Assembly: GCF_946222835.1 (NCBI RefSeq)
Contig: NZ_CAMIHD010000004.1
Span: 62,001-126,000, forward strand
DNA: 64,000 bases
Direction: 5' to 3'
DNA from: an uncultured Corynebacterium sp.
Lineage (GTDB): Bacteria > Actinomycetota > Actinomycetes > Mycobacteriales > Mycobacteriaceae
Of the stretch, positions 25,770 through 32,961 are shown in pieces. How positions within the stretch are numbered: position 1 is the first letter of the stretch; the number at the start of each line of letters is the position of its first letter. A program made the translations under genes and the position numbers. The notes beneath the pieces are model-generated. The model saw only the letters and a list, made by a program, of their open reading frames with translations, did not search any database and was not told the DNA's origin.

Positions 25770-27320
25770 ATGACTGATTTCACCGCTGATGACATTTTGG
25801 ATCGAGGCCAGCGCCCCGCCGGCAAGGGCAATACCACCCGCCCGTCTGGCCAGCCAGTTCCTTCCGAGAACACCTCGGTGACTGCCGGTCAGCAGGGCCC
25901 GGTGGTGCTCAATGACATTCACCTCATTGAAAAGCTTGCCCACTTCAACCGCGAGCGCGTGCCGGAGCGCACCCCGCACGCTAAGGGCCATGGCGCCTTC
26001 GGTGAGCTGCACATTACGGAAGATGTTTCTGCCTATACCAAGGCCAAGGTCTTCCAGAAGGGCACCGTCACCCCGATGATGGGCCGTTTTTCCACCGTCG
26101 CTGGTGAGCAGGGCTCCCCGGATACCTGGCGCGATGTACACGGCTTTGCACTGCGTTTTTATACCGAGGAAGGCAACTTGGACATCGTGGGCAATAACAC
26201 CCCAGTCTTCTTCGTTCGCGATGGTCAGAAGTTCCCTGATTTCATCCACTCCCAGAAGCGTCTGGGCACCAATGGTTTGCGCGACGCGGATATGCAGTGG
26301 GATTTTTGGACCCGCAATCCAGAATCTGCCCACCAAGTCACCTACCTGATGGGTGACCGTGGCACGCCGAAGTCGACTCGCCACCAGAACGGTTACGGCT
26401 CTCACACCTTCCAGTGGGTCAATGAAGAGGGTGAGGCCTTCTGGGTGAAGTACCACTTTAAGACCCGCCAGGGCGTGGAGAACTTCACCGATGAAGAGGC
26501 CACCACCACCGCCGGTCAGAACCCGGATTGCCACCGCGAGGATCTTTATACCGCCATTGAGGAGGGCAATTACCCGGTCTGGGACGTCAAGGTCCAGATC
26601 ATGCCGCTGGATGAGGCGGAAAACTACCGCTTCAATCCTTTCGACCTAACCAAGGTCTGGTCTAAGAAGGACTACCCGCTGCATGATGTGGGCTATTTCG
26701 TGCTTAACCGCAACCCACGTAACTTCTTTGCGCAGATTGAGCAGGTGGCGCTCGATCCGTCTAATATCGTGCCCGGCGTTGGCCTGTCCCCAGATAAGAT
26801 GCTGCAGGCTCGCGTCTTCGCCTACGCTGATCAGCAGCGCTATCGCATTGGCCCCAACTACCAGCAGCTGCCGGTCAACCAGCCGCAGAATGTGGATGAG
26901 GTCAATACTTATCAGCACGAGGGCAGCATGCAATTCCTCTTCAATGCCCCGGAGGATCCGGTCTACTCGCCGAACCGCTATGAAAAGGGCACGGGCGTGC
27001 TTGACGACGCCGCTGTGAACGACCGCTCCCAGCTCGAGACCACCACTGCGGCCGAGCTCTACATCAATCCGGAATCCTACGGCAGCGACTTGGTACGTGC
27101 ACCGTACGTTCGCCACTCTGAAGATGATGACTTCGTGCAGGCGCGCGATTTGTACGAGAACGTCTATGATGACGCCGCCAAGGAGCGCTTGGTTACCAAT
27201 ATCACCAATGCTATGGCAGGAGTATCTGAGGAAACCGAGGAGCGAGTTTACGACTACTGGACTAAGGTGCACCCAGCCCTTGGCCAGCGCGTGCGCGAGG
27301 TCTACGCCGAAAAGAAGTAA
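25770..27320 (+). CDS. katA: Catalase (monofunctional, haem)
   Basis: 516 residues. The catalytic His lies in RVPERTPHAKGHGAFGE, the Asn in IVGNNTPVFFVRDGQKFPDF, and the proximal haem Tyr in RVFAYADQQRYRIGPNYQQLP. It dismutates hydrogen peroxide in the cytoplasm. ATG 25770 is preferred over the upstream in-frame ATG at 25755 because CAGGAGG lies directly before it. It is divergent from sigC across a 105-bp gap that must hold both promoters. A stem-loop terminator follows the gene. Confidence 0.97.
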   Translation: MTDFTADDILDRGQRPAGKGNTTRPSGQPVPSENTSVTAGQQGPVVLNDIHLIEKLAHFNRERVPERTPHAKGHGAFGELHITEDVSAYTKAKVFQKGTVTPMMGRFSTVAGEQGSPDTWRDVHGFALRFYTEEGNLDIVGNNTPVFFVRDGQKFPDFIHSQKRLGTNGLRDADMQWDFWTRNPESAHQVTYLMGDRGTPKSTRHQNGYGSHTFQWVNEEGEAFWVKYHFKTRQGVENFTDEEATTTAGQNPDCHREDLYTAIEEGNYPVWDVKVQIMPLDEAENYRFNPFDLTKVWSKKDYPLHDVGYFVLNRNPRNFFAQIEQVALDPSNIVPGVGLSPDKMLQARVFAYADQQRYRIGPNYQQLPVNQPQNVDEVNTYQHEGSMQFLFNAPEDPVYSPNRYEKGTGVLDDAAVNDRSQLETTTAAELYINPESYGSDLVRAPYVRHSEDDDFVQARDLYENVYDDAAKERLVTNITNAMAGVSEETEERVYDYWTKVHPALGQRVREVYAEKK

Positions 27321-27349
27321 ACCTTTTGCGGCAGTTGCTCCGCACTAAA

Positions 27350-27396
27350 ACGCCGCCCCCGTATCGCGCAGCTATAAAGCGCGGTACGGGGGCGAA
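27350..27396. terminator. Stem-loop terminator after katA
   Basis: CCGCCCCCGTATCGCGC pairs with GCGCGGTACGGGGGCG around an AT-rich loop (AGCTATAAA). It separates katA from the converging lipoprotein gene. Confidence 0.75.
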
Positions 27397-27410
27397 GTCA
27401 TGCCGTGCGG

Positions 27411-27998
27411 CTAGTCGCAGCGGCGCATATTTTCGGTAAGGAAAGCGGGAGCTCCCTCGGCGGCCCACTTGTCTACGTCGTAGCACGGGGCGGCTAGTCC
27501 GGAGGTGGCTTCGCCGATGGGCTCAATGGCGACCCACTGACCATTGTCGTAGCGCGCCCAAGCCGTCCAGTCCGTGCTGTCCTTGCCAAAGTGCGCCCAT
27601 TGACCATCGCAGTCACTGACCCGGATATTGGTCATGCTTGGGGCCGCGGGCTGTAGCGCTTCTGGGGAACAATCGCCACGGCCGGTATCGGCAGGCACGG
27701 CGGCTTGGTCTTCGCTTCCCTTATCGTCGGATTCCGTGGGGGCTGTGGAGGGAGCTACTTCTGCGGAAGTGGGTTCAGCCGCGGCGGAGGTATCTTCAGC
27801 TTCCGACGTGGTGGCCTCACTCGTGGTTTCTTCGGACGAGGTCTCCTCGGCGGAGGAGCTAAGAGCAGTGGCGTCGGAGAATTCTGGTTCTGCGGACGTA
27901 TCGGCGTCGTTGGAGCAGGCAACAAGGCCAAAACATAGTGGCACGAAGGCCGCGGTGACAAGGCAACGGGAAGGAGCTAGGGAATAAATGTGGGGCAT
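27411..27998 (-). CDS. Secreted lipoprotein with Ser/Thr/Glu-rich stalk
   Basis: 195 residues from ATG 27998, placed by TAGGAT ending 7 nt upstream. The signal peptide ends in the lipobox LVAC (FVPLCFGLVACSN), predicting lipid modification and membrane anchoring. Residues ~35–100 are a Ser/Thr/Glu/Ala-rich spacer. The last ~90 residues form a small domain with four cysteines and Trp-rich segments (DCDGQWAHFGKDSTDWTAWARYDNGQWVAIEP), which may bind a surface ligand. I do not recognise the domain. Confidence 0.75.
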   Translation of the reverse strand: MPHIYSLAPSRCLVTAAFVPLCFGLVACSNDADTSAEPEFSDATALSSSAEETSSEETTSEATTSEAEDTSAAAEPTSAEVAPSTAPTESDDKGSEDQAAVPADTGRGDCSPEALQPAAPSMTNIRVSDCDGQWAHFGKDSTDWTAWARYDNGQWVAIEPIGEATSGLAAPCYDVDKWAAEGAPAFLTENMRRCD

Positions 27999-28083
27999 GC
28001 CATATATCCTAGAGTAATTGGCAATGTGGGGCGCTCGGCGCGCCTGCAGCAGGGGAGTGACCTGCAAGGATAGGTTCATTACC

Positions 28084-29532
28084 ATGACCTCACGCCTTGC
28101 TTCCCCGAACGCTACGTCTCCCTCTCGGTGGCGCAGCGTCCTCTTAATCTTCTTGCTTGCCCTGCCGTTGATTATCGGCGCTGCGGTGGCGGGCCTTGCG
28201 CAGTGGGAACCCGCCCATGCCTGGTCTAACGCCGCGCAGCCGTTTGGCGCGCCGCGAGAAAACTCTGCCACTCCAGAGGTAAAGGAAGCCGCCGAGGCAG
28301 CCAGCCGCGCCCAGGCACAGGCAAGCATGCTTAAATCGGGCGCCAAGCAGCTTGACGACGGCACGGGGGAGCTAAACAAGGGAGCCGATGAGTTGGGAGG
28401 GGGCGTCGACAAGCTGGCGACGGGTTCTCAAGAACTGTTATCCGGCCTCAATCAGCTGCAATCCGGAACTAATACGCTCGGTGGCGGCGCAACGGAGCTG
28501 GCCAATGGCGTAGGCGGCGCCGTGGACCAGGTAGTCGGCCTCGGGGCCGTCCAGGGGCAGATTTTGCAGGCTATCGATGGCACGATGCACGACCTAGAAG
28601 GAAATAAGTCCAAAGAAGCCAAGGATATTCGCGCCCAGCTAGGTGATCTTCGTGCGCAGGTAAATAATTTCCGCCTGGACAATTCGGTAACTGACCAGCT
28701 CAAGAAACTTAAAGACGGCTCGCGCGATCTGTCTAATCAGCTGGCTGTTAGCGGCTATGCCTATCACGATGGTGTGAATCAGGCAGTGTCTGGTGCGCAA
28801 GAGCTCAATGAGGGCATTGCGGAGCTCAATAAGCGCGTTGGGGAGGCGCAAGAAGGCGTGGATAAGCTTGACGACGGCGCTGGCAGGCTCTCCTCCATGG
28901 CAGCTCAAAATCAGACCAACGTGGGCGATATACAGCGTGCCCTGCCGCCGGCGCATACCGCTTCCAACGGCTCGGCACATCTGCTGAGCCCCATCGTGGC
29001 GATGTTGGTCTCCGCCTTGGTCTTGCTCGCAGGTGCCGTGGCGGGCGTGGCCTGGCAGGTGGGATTCCGCCCTTGGCTGACGGTTGTGGGCGGTACGCTG
29101 GCCGCTGTAGCTATCGGGGAAATCCTCCTCTTTGTATTTGCCACCGGGTTTACTCCCGTGGCGGCAGCGTGGGCTGGGGCGGCACTGCTTCTGGGTGCGC
29201 TGTCTATGGCGGCCATTACGCGTGGCCTGCTAGGCCTGTGCGGGATTACTGCCGGCAGCATTCTTGCGGCACTCTTTGGTATCGGTCAGACTGCGCTGGT
29301 GGGATGGCTATGGAAATCCGCGGCGATTGCCGGCGTTTCTAAGGTCTGGCAGGTTATTTCTAATCTTTTGCCCTTGAATTGGACTACCGCGGCAGTAACG
29401 GCGGCGGGAAACGAAGGCGAACAGGCCGTCCTGTGGACCGGGATTGCGGTTTTGCTCGCCGTCACTCTCATTGGGTTAAGTGCAAAATGGTGGGCCTTGT
29501 CCACAGCAAAAACTAAAAATTCGTTTAATTAG
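28084..29532 (+). CDS. Pip/YhgE-like membrane protein
   Basis: 482 residues from ATG 28084, set by TAGGTT ending 7 nt upstream; the frame opens earlier, at 28018, without support. One N-terminal helix (VLLIFLLALPLIIGAAVAGLA) is followed by ~240 extracytoplasmic residues of helical repeats of the type GAxQLxxGxxxL, then about six C-terminal membrane helices. This layout matches Pip/YhgE/EsaA-like proteins, related to ABC-2 permeases and linked in other bacteria to phage receptors and ESX secretion. The Leu/Gly heptad-like repeats suggest a coiled-coil stalk. No ESX genes are nearby. Confidence 0.72.
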   Translation: MTSRLASPNATSPSRWRSVLLIFLLALPLIIGAAVAGLAQWEPAHAWSNAAQPFGAPRENSATPEVKEAAEAASRAQAQASMLKSGAKQLDDGTGELNKGADELGGGVDKLATGSQELLSGLNQLQSGTNTLGGGATELANGVGGAVDQVVGLGAVQGQILQAIDGTMHDLEGNKSKEAKDIRAQLGDLRAQVNNFRLDNSVTDQLKKLKDGSRDLSNQLAVSGYAYHDGVNQAVSGAQELNEGIAELNKRVGEAQEGVDKLDDGAGRLSSMAAQNQTNVGDIQRALPPAHTASNGSAHLLSPIVAMLVSALVLLAGAVAGVAWQVGFRPWLTVVGGTLAAVAIGEILLFVFATGFTPVAAAWAGAALLLGALSMAAITRGLLGLCGITAGSILAALFGIGQTALVGWLWKSAAIAGVSKVWQVISNLLPLNWTTAAVTAAGNEGEQAVLWTGIAVLLAVTLIGLSAKWWALSTAKTKNSFN

Positions 29533-29552
29533 GTCTGAAAAAGCAGACCTAA
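29529..29552 (+). terminator. Terminator after the Pip/YhgE-like gene
   Basis: TTAGGTCTG (29529–29537) pairs perfectly with CAGACCTAA (29544–29552), starting at the stop codon and followed by an A-rich stretch. Confidence 0.7.
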
Positions 29553-29617
29553 GAATAAAAAACATTGGTGGAAACTGGGAATTTTAGCGTCCGCTACCGT
29601 TTGTATTGTGCGAATGC

Positions 29618-29735
29618 TACAGTTGTCTTTGCTCACAAAGCCTACTTAGGGGGTAGGCGAACGGTTTCTCCAATCCGTTGTGAGTGATAGGGAATAGGGA
29701 CGACGCGGCGCTGTAGGGGCACCGCGTCGTTTCCC
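29618..29735 (+). ncRNA. Candidate structured RNA upstream of the citrate transporter gene
   Basis: In the 458-bp gap a -10-like TACAGT (29618–29623) precedes a potential three-way junction. CTCAC (29632–29636) pairs with GTGAG (29680–29684) and encloses hairpins GCCTAC/GTAGGC (29640–29658, loop TTAGGGG) and AACGG/CCGTT (29660–29679, loop TTTCTCCAAT). The two loops are partly complementary. A terminator-like stem ACGACGCGG/CCGCGTCGT (29700–29730) follows, with TTTCCC. It could be a small RNA or a riboswitch-like leader. I do not recognise it. The rest of the gap holds a TGCCGC/GCGGCA hairpin near 29827–29843. Confidence 0.4.
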
Positions 29736-29990
29736 ATATGTGGGGTGTTTAGCTGCATTTTCTACGCAAGAATCCGTGCGCAACAGCCGCCGGTTTGTCG
29801 GGGTGGGGTAGTTTCCACGCTTTGTATGCCGCTTTTGGCGGCACTTATCTATAGACAATTCAATTCAAAGTGATGTGAATTTTTTTAGGGGTGGTAGTAG
29901 TGCCGCGAATGACTAGGGTTTAATCTGAGTCACACCCGCCTATCTTTGTCGCGTGCGACATGGCGGGCTGTCGATTTATAAAGGAGCACT

Positions 29991-31355
29991 ATGCAGACCC
30001 CGCTCGGGCTCACGGCCGTGGGCCTCATCATCATCTTCGTGACGGTGGGAATTTTAATTCGTGGCCGAGTAAACCCCATCATTCCCATGACATTGGTGCC
30101 CGTAGTCGGTGCCTTAGTGTGCGGATTTGGTCTAGGTGAAATATCTGACTTTTTCAGCGAAGGCTTAAGTTCCGTCATCAACGTTATGGTGATGTTTATC
30201 TTTGCCATCATCTTCTTTGGCATATTGCAAGATATTGGCCTGTTTACCCCGGTTATCCGCGCGCTCATCAAGGCCACCCGCGGAAAAATCATGGCCGTAA
30301 CGTTGGGTACTGCGGCGATTGGCATAGTGGCACACCTCGATGGATCTGGTTCTACCACCTTCCTTATCACCATCCCCGCGCTACTCCCGCTCTATCGTGC
30401 GCTGAATATGTCACGCTACGTGCTTATCACCATCGTGGCGATGGCCGCCTCCGTAATGAATATGATTCCTTGGGGAGGTCCGCTAGGGCGGGCCGGTGCC
30501 GTGGTTGATCAAGAGCCCAATGCTATCTGGGTGCAACTTTTACCTATTCAAGGCGTCGCAATTGTGCTGGTATTCCTTTTGGCTGCGCTTTTGGGATGGA
30601 AGGAACAGCGCCGTGTGGCGCGTTTATACGAAAGCGGCGAATTAGAAGGCGGCACCGCAGTAGACGTTAATGAATTGGCCGAGGAATTCGCTGCTGCACA
30701 GGTGCGCGAACAACATAAATTGGGATACCACTTCCGCACCGGACGCTGGGTTACCGTGGTCAACATCGTCGTTGCTCTCGCGGTCTTAGCCGCTCTGCTA
30801 TCCGGCGTAGTCCCGCCCGCCCCAGCTTTCCTCGTCGCCACCACGATTGCTCTGGCCATTAACTTCAGCGGTCCTATGGAACAAGGTGAGGCCCTGCGGC
30901 GCCATGCGCCGAATGCATTGGCCATGGCAGGCGTCATTCTCGCGGCGGCGATGTTCTTGGGCGTTCTCAATGAAACGAAAATGCTCGAAGAGATTGCCCT
31001 GACCCTAGTCAACGTCCTGCCGGAGGGCGTCGCACCGCATCTGCACGTCATTGTAGGATTCTTTGGTGTACCGCTTGACTTGTTGACCTCGACGGACGCC
31101 TATTACTTCTCGGTCCTTCCCATTGTCCAGGAAACCGTAGAAAGCTTTGGGGTCAGTGGTATGGGAGCAGCCTGCGCGCTCATCATTGGCAACGTGGTGG
31201 GTACCTTCGTCTCGCCCTTCTCGCCCGCATTATGGCTGGCGTTGGGGCTTGCGGAAGGCCAGATGGGTAAATATCTCAAGCTGGCTTTCCCCATTGCGTG
31301 GCTATTTTCCGCCATCTTGGTCGCCGTAGCATTGTTTACGGGGATGCTGGCGTAG
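29991..31355 (+). CDS. Citrate transporter, CitMHS family
   Basis: 454 residues with about 12 helices. Family motifs include HLDGSGSTTFLITIPALLPLYRAL, MNMIPWGGPLGRAGAV and TSTDAYYFSVLPIV. CitMHS proteins import citrate complexed with Mg2+ or Ca2+. C. glutamicum has such carriers under CitAB control, but no two-component system is visible here. AAGGAG lies 7 nt before ATG 29991. The AT-rich 5' region may contain a structured RNA (29618–29735). Metal preference cannot be read from sequence. Confidence 0.88.
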   Translation: MQTPLGLTAVGLIIIFVTVGILIRGRVNPIIPMTLVPVVGALVCGFGLGEISDFFSEGLSSVINVMVMFIFAIIFFGILQDIGLFTPVIRALIKATRGKIMAVTLGTAAIGIVAHLDGSGSTTFLITIPALLPLYRALNMSRYVLITIVAMAASVMNMIPWGGPLGRAGAVVDQEPNAIWVQLLPIQGVAIVLVFLLAALLGWKEQRRVARLYESGELEGGTAVDVNELAEEFAAAQVREQHKLGYHFRTGRWVTVVNIVVALAVLAALLSGVVPPAPAFLVATTIALAINFSGPMEQGEALRRHAPNALAMAGVILAAAMFLGVLNETKMLEEIALTLVNVLPEGVAPHLHVIVGFFGVPLDLLTSTDAYYFSVLPIVQETVESFGVSGMGAACALIIGNVVGTFVSPFSPALWLALGLAEGQMGKYLKLAFPIAWLFSAILVAVALFTGMLA

Positions 31356-31366
31356 CGTTGAAAAAG

Positions 31367-31387
31367 GCCCGCAGCAAAGCTGCGGGC
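31367..31387. terminator. Terminator between citrate transporter and tRNA-Pro
   Basis: GCCCGCAGC-AAA-GCTGCGGGC is a perfect 9-bp stem with a 3-nt loop, flanked by AAAAAG, between two converging genes. Confidence 0.8.
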
Positions 31388-31390
31388 TGA

Positions 31391-31467
<77 letters not shown>

Positions 31468-31545
31468 GCGTTCCGCCTCAAAAAGCGGTACCTCGATACT
31501 TTAACGCAAGCTGAGCACAATCAACAAAACGGCAGGTGGCTGGGT

Positions 31546-32436
31546 TTAGACCTTCTCGGTGATTTTCAGCAGTGTGGCGGAAGGCCTGCAGAAGATGCGT
31601 ACGGGAGCAAATTTGGAGGTGCCCAAGCCATTGGAGACGTGCATCTTCATTGGGCCGAAATCATGCAGGCCTTGCACGCGGTCGCGATCGATGCCGCAAT
31701 TGGTCACCAGCGCACGGGATCCAGGCAGGCAGATCTGGCCACCGTGGGTGTGGCCGGACAGCGAGAGCTGGTAGCCGTCGGCCGCAAACTTCTCCAGCAC
31801 GCGGGGTTCGGGAGCGTGGAGGAGAGCCAAGGACAAGTCGGCATCCTCGTTGGGCGCACCTGCGATTTCGGAGTAATCATCCAGATCGTGGTGTGGATCG
31901 TCCACGCCAGCGGCGGCGAGGCGGACATTGCCCACCTTGAATTCATGCCGAGCCTGGTTGGCATCGCGCCAGCCATGCTCTAAAAATGCGGCGCGCATTC
32001 CGCGCCAAGGCAGATCTACATAGGAGGGTTCGCGCTTTTTGCCCAGCAGGTACTTGAAGGGATTGACCGGCTGCGGAGCCCAGTAGTCATTGGTGCCGAA
32101 GACGAAGAGGCCGGGCCGGGCCAGCAGTGGACCGAGAGCACGCAGCGTATCGGGTACGGCCTGCTGATCGGAAAGATTGTCGCCGGTGTTGACTACGAGG
32201 TCCGGCTCCAGGGCGTCGAGGGCGGAAACCCAGGCAATCTTGGTCTCTTGGCCCGGGATCATGTGCAGATCAGAAAGGTGGAGCAGCCGAAATTCTGGCT
32301 TGCCACGCAGTGTCCCCTTGGGCAGGAGGGGGAGCGTATATTCCTTGAGTTCGAATTTGGTCAGTTCGCTATAGCCCCAGGCCGCGGTGCCCAGGCCCGC
32401 AGCGGTGAGGCCGCCAAGAATACGTAAAAGTTTCAC
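31546..32436 (-). CDS. Metallophosphoesterase, YkuE-like, membrane-anchored
   Basis: 296 residues. An N-terminal hydrophobic segment (ILGGLTAAGLGTAAWGY) could be an anchor. Calcineurin-type motifs follow in order: LLHLSDLHM, VVNTGDNLS, FVFGTNDYW (where GNHD/E is usual), LLHAP and SGHTHGGQI. It should bind two metals and hydrolyse a phosphoester of unknown identity, possibly on the outer face. GTG 32436 is chosen because TAGGGT ends 7 nt before it. It is divergent from the yqeY-like gene, both promoters fitting in 33 bp. Confidence 0.83.
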   Translation of the reverse strand: MKLLRILGGLTAAGLGTAAWGYSELTKFELKEYTLPLLPKGTLRGKPEFRLLHLSDLHMIPGQETKIAWVSALDALEPDLVVNTGDNLSDQQAVPDTLRALGPLLARPGLFVFGTNDYWAPQPVNPFKYLLGKKREPSYVDLPWRGMRAAFLEHGWRDANQARHEFKVGNVRLAAAGVDDPHHDLDDYSEIAGAPNEDADLSLALLHAPEPRVLEKFAADGYQLSLSGHTHGGQICLPGSRALVTNCGIDRDRVQGLHDFGPMKMHVSNGLGTSKFAPVRIFCRPSATLLKITEKV

Positions 32437-32469
32437 GGCTACCACCCTACCTGGCGTACATTGATAGGC
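32437..32469. promoter_or_regulatory. Compact divergent leaderless promoters
   Basis: Leftward TAGGGT (complement of 32444–32449) lies 7 nt before GTG 32436. Rightward TACATT (32457–32462) lies 7 nt before ATG 32470. The two genes start only 33 bp apart, leaving no room for 5' UTRs. Confidence 0.75.
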
Positions 32470-32934
32470 ATGAGCGAGCTAAAACAAACCATCCGTGCAG
32501 ATCTGAAAACCGCAATGAAGGCGAAGGAGAAGCAGTGCACCAGCGCCATCCGTGCCTTGCTGGCTGCCATCCAGGCCGAGGAGACTAACGGCTCCCGGCA
32601 CGAGCTGGAGGACGCCGATATCCTTAAGGTCATTGCGCGCGAAATTAAAAAGCGCCGCGAGTCCGCCGAGGTCTATGAGGAAAATGGGCGTCCAGAGTTG
32701 GCTGAAGCCGAGCTTGCCGACGTCCCCTTCTTCGAGGCCTACCAACCCCGCCAGCTGGATGACTCCGAGCTGCAGGCCTTGGTAAAAGAATCCATTGCAG
32801 AGGTTGAAGCCGAAAACGGCGAAGCACCCACCATGAAGCAGATGGGTGCAGTAATGAAGGTGGCCAATGCTAAGGCCGCCGGCCAGGCGGACGGCAAGCG
32901 CCTATCCGCAGAGGTCAAGGCCCAGCTGAGCTAA
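32470..32934 (+). CDS. yqeY: GatB/YqeY domain protein
   Basis: 154 residues: an N-terminal helical domain (LKQTIRADLKTAMKAKEKQCTSAIR) and a C-terminal GatB-tail-like domain ending MGAVMKVANAKAAGQADGKRLSAEVKAQL. YqeY proteins resemble the tRNA-binding tail of the amidotransferase GatB; the role is not established. TACATT ends exactly 7 nt before ATG 32470, so this start is preferred over the longer frame. It contains the full 16-bp dispersed motif. Confidence 0.9.
   Translation: MSELKQTIRADLKTAMKAKEKQCTSAIRALLAAIQAEETNGSRHELEDADILKVIAREIKKRRESAEVYEENGRPELAEAELADVPFFEAYQPRQLDDSELQALVKESIAEVEAENGEAPTMKQMGAVMKVANAKAAGQADGKRLSAEVKAQLS
32712..32722 (+). repeat. Dispersed motif GCTTGCCGACG, full 16-mer form
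   Basis: Core followed by TCCCC. Coding orientation in yqeY, read as Leu-Ala-Asp-Val-Pro. Confidence 0.85.
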
Positions 32935-32961
32935 AGCGGGCGAGACCATAACGGGTGGAGC

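Noticed and set aside
25665..26534. Upstream extension of the sigC frame, antisense to katA
   Set aside because: The frame is a shadow of the catalase gene. Sigma-factor homology and a leaderless promoter place the start at 25664.
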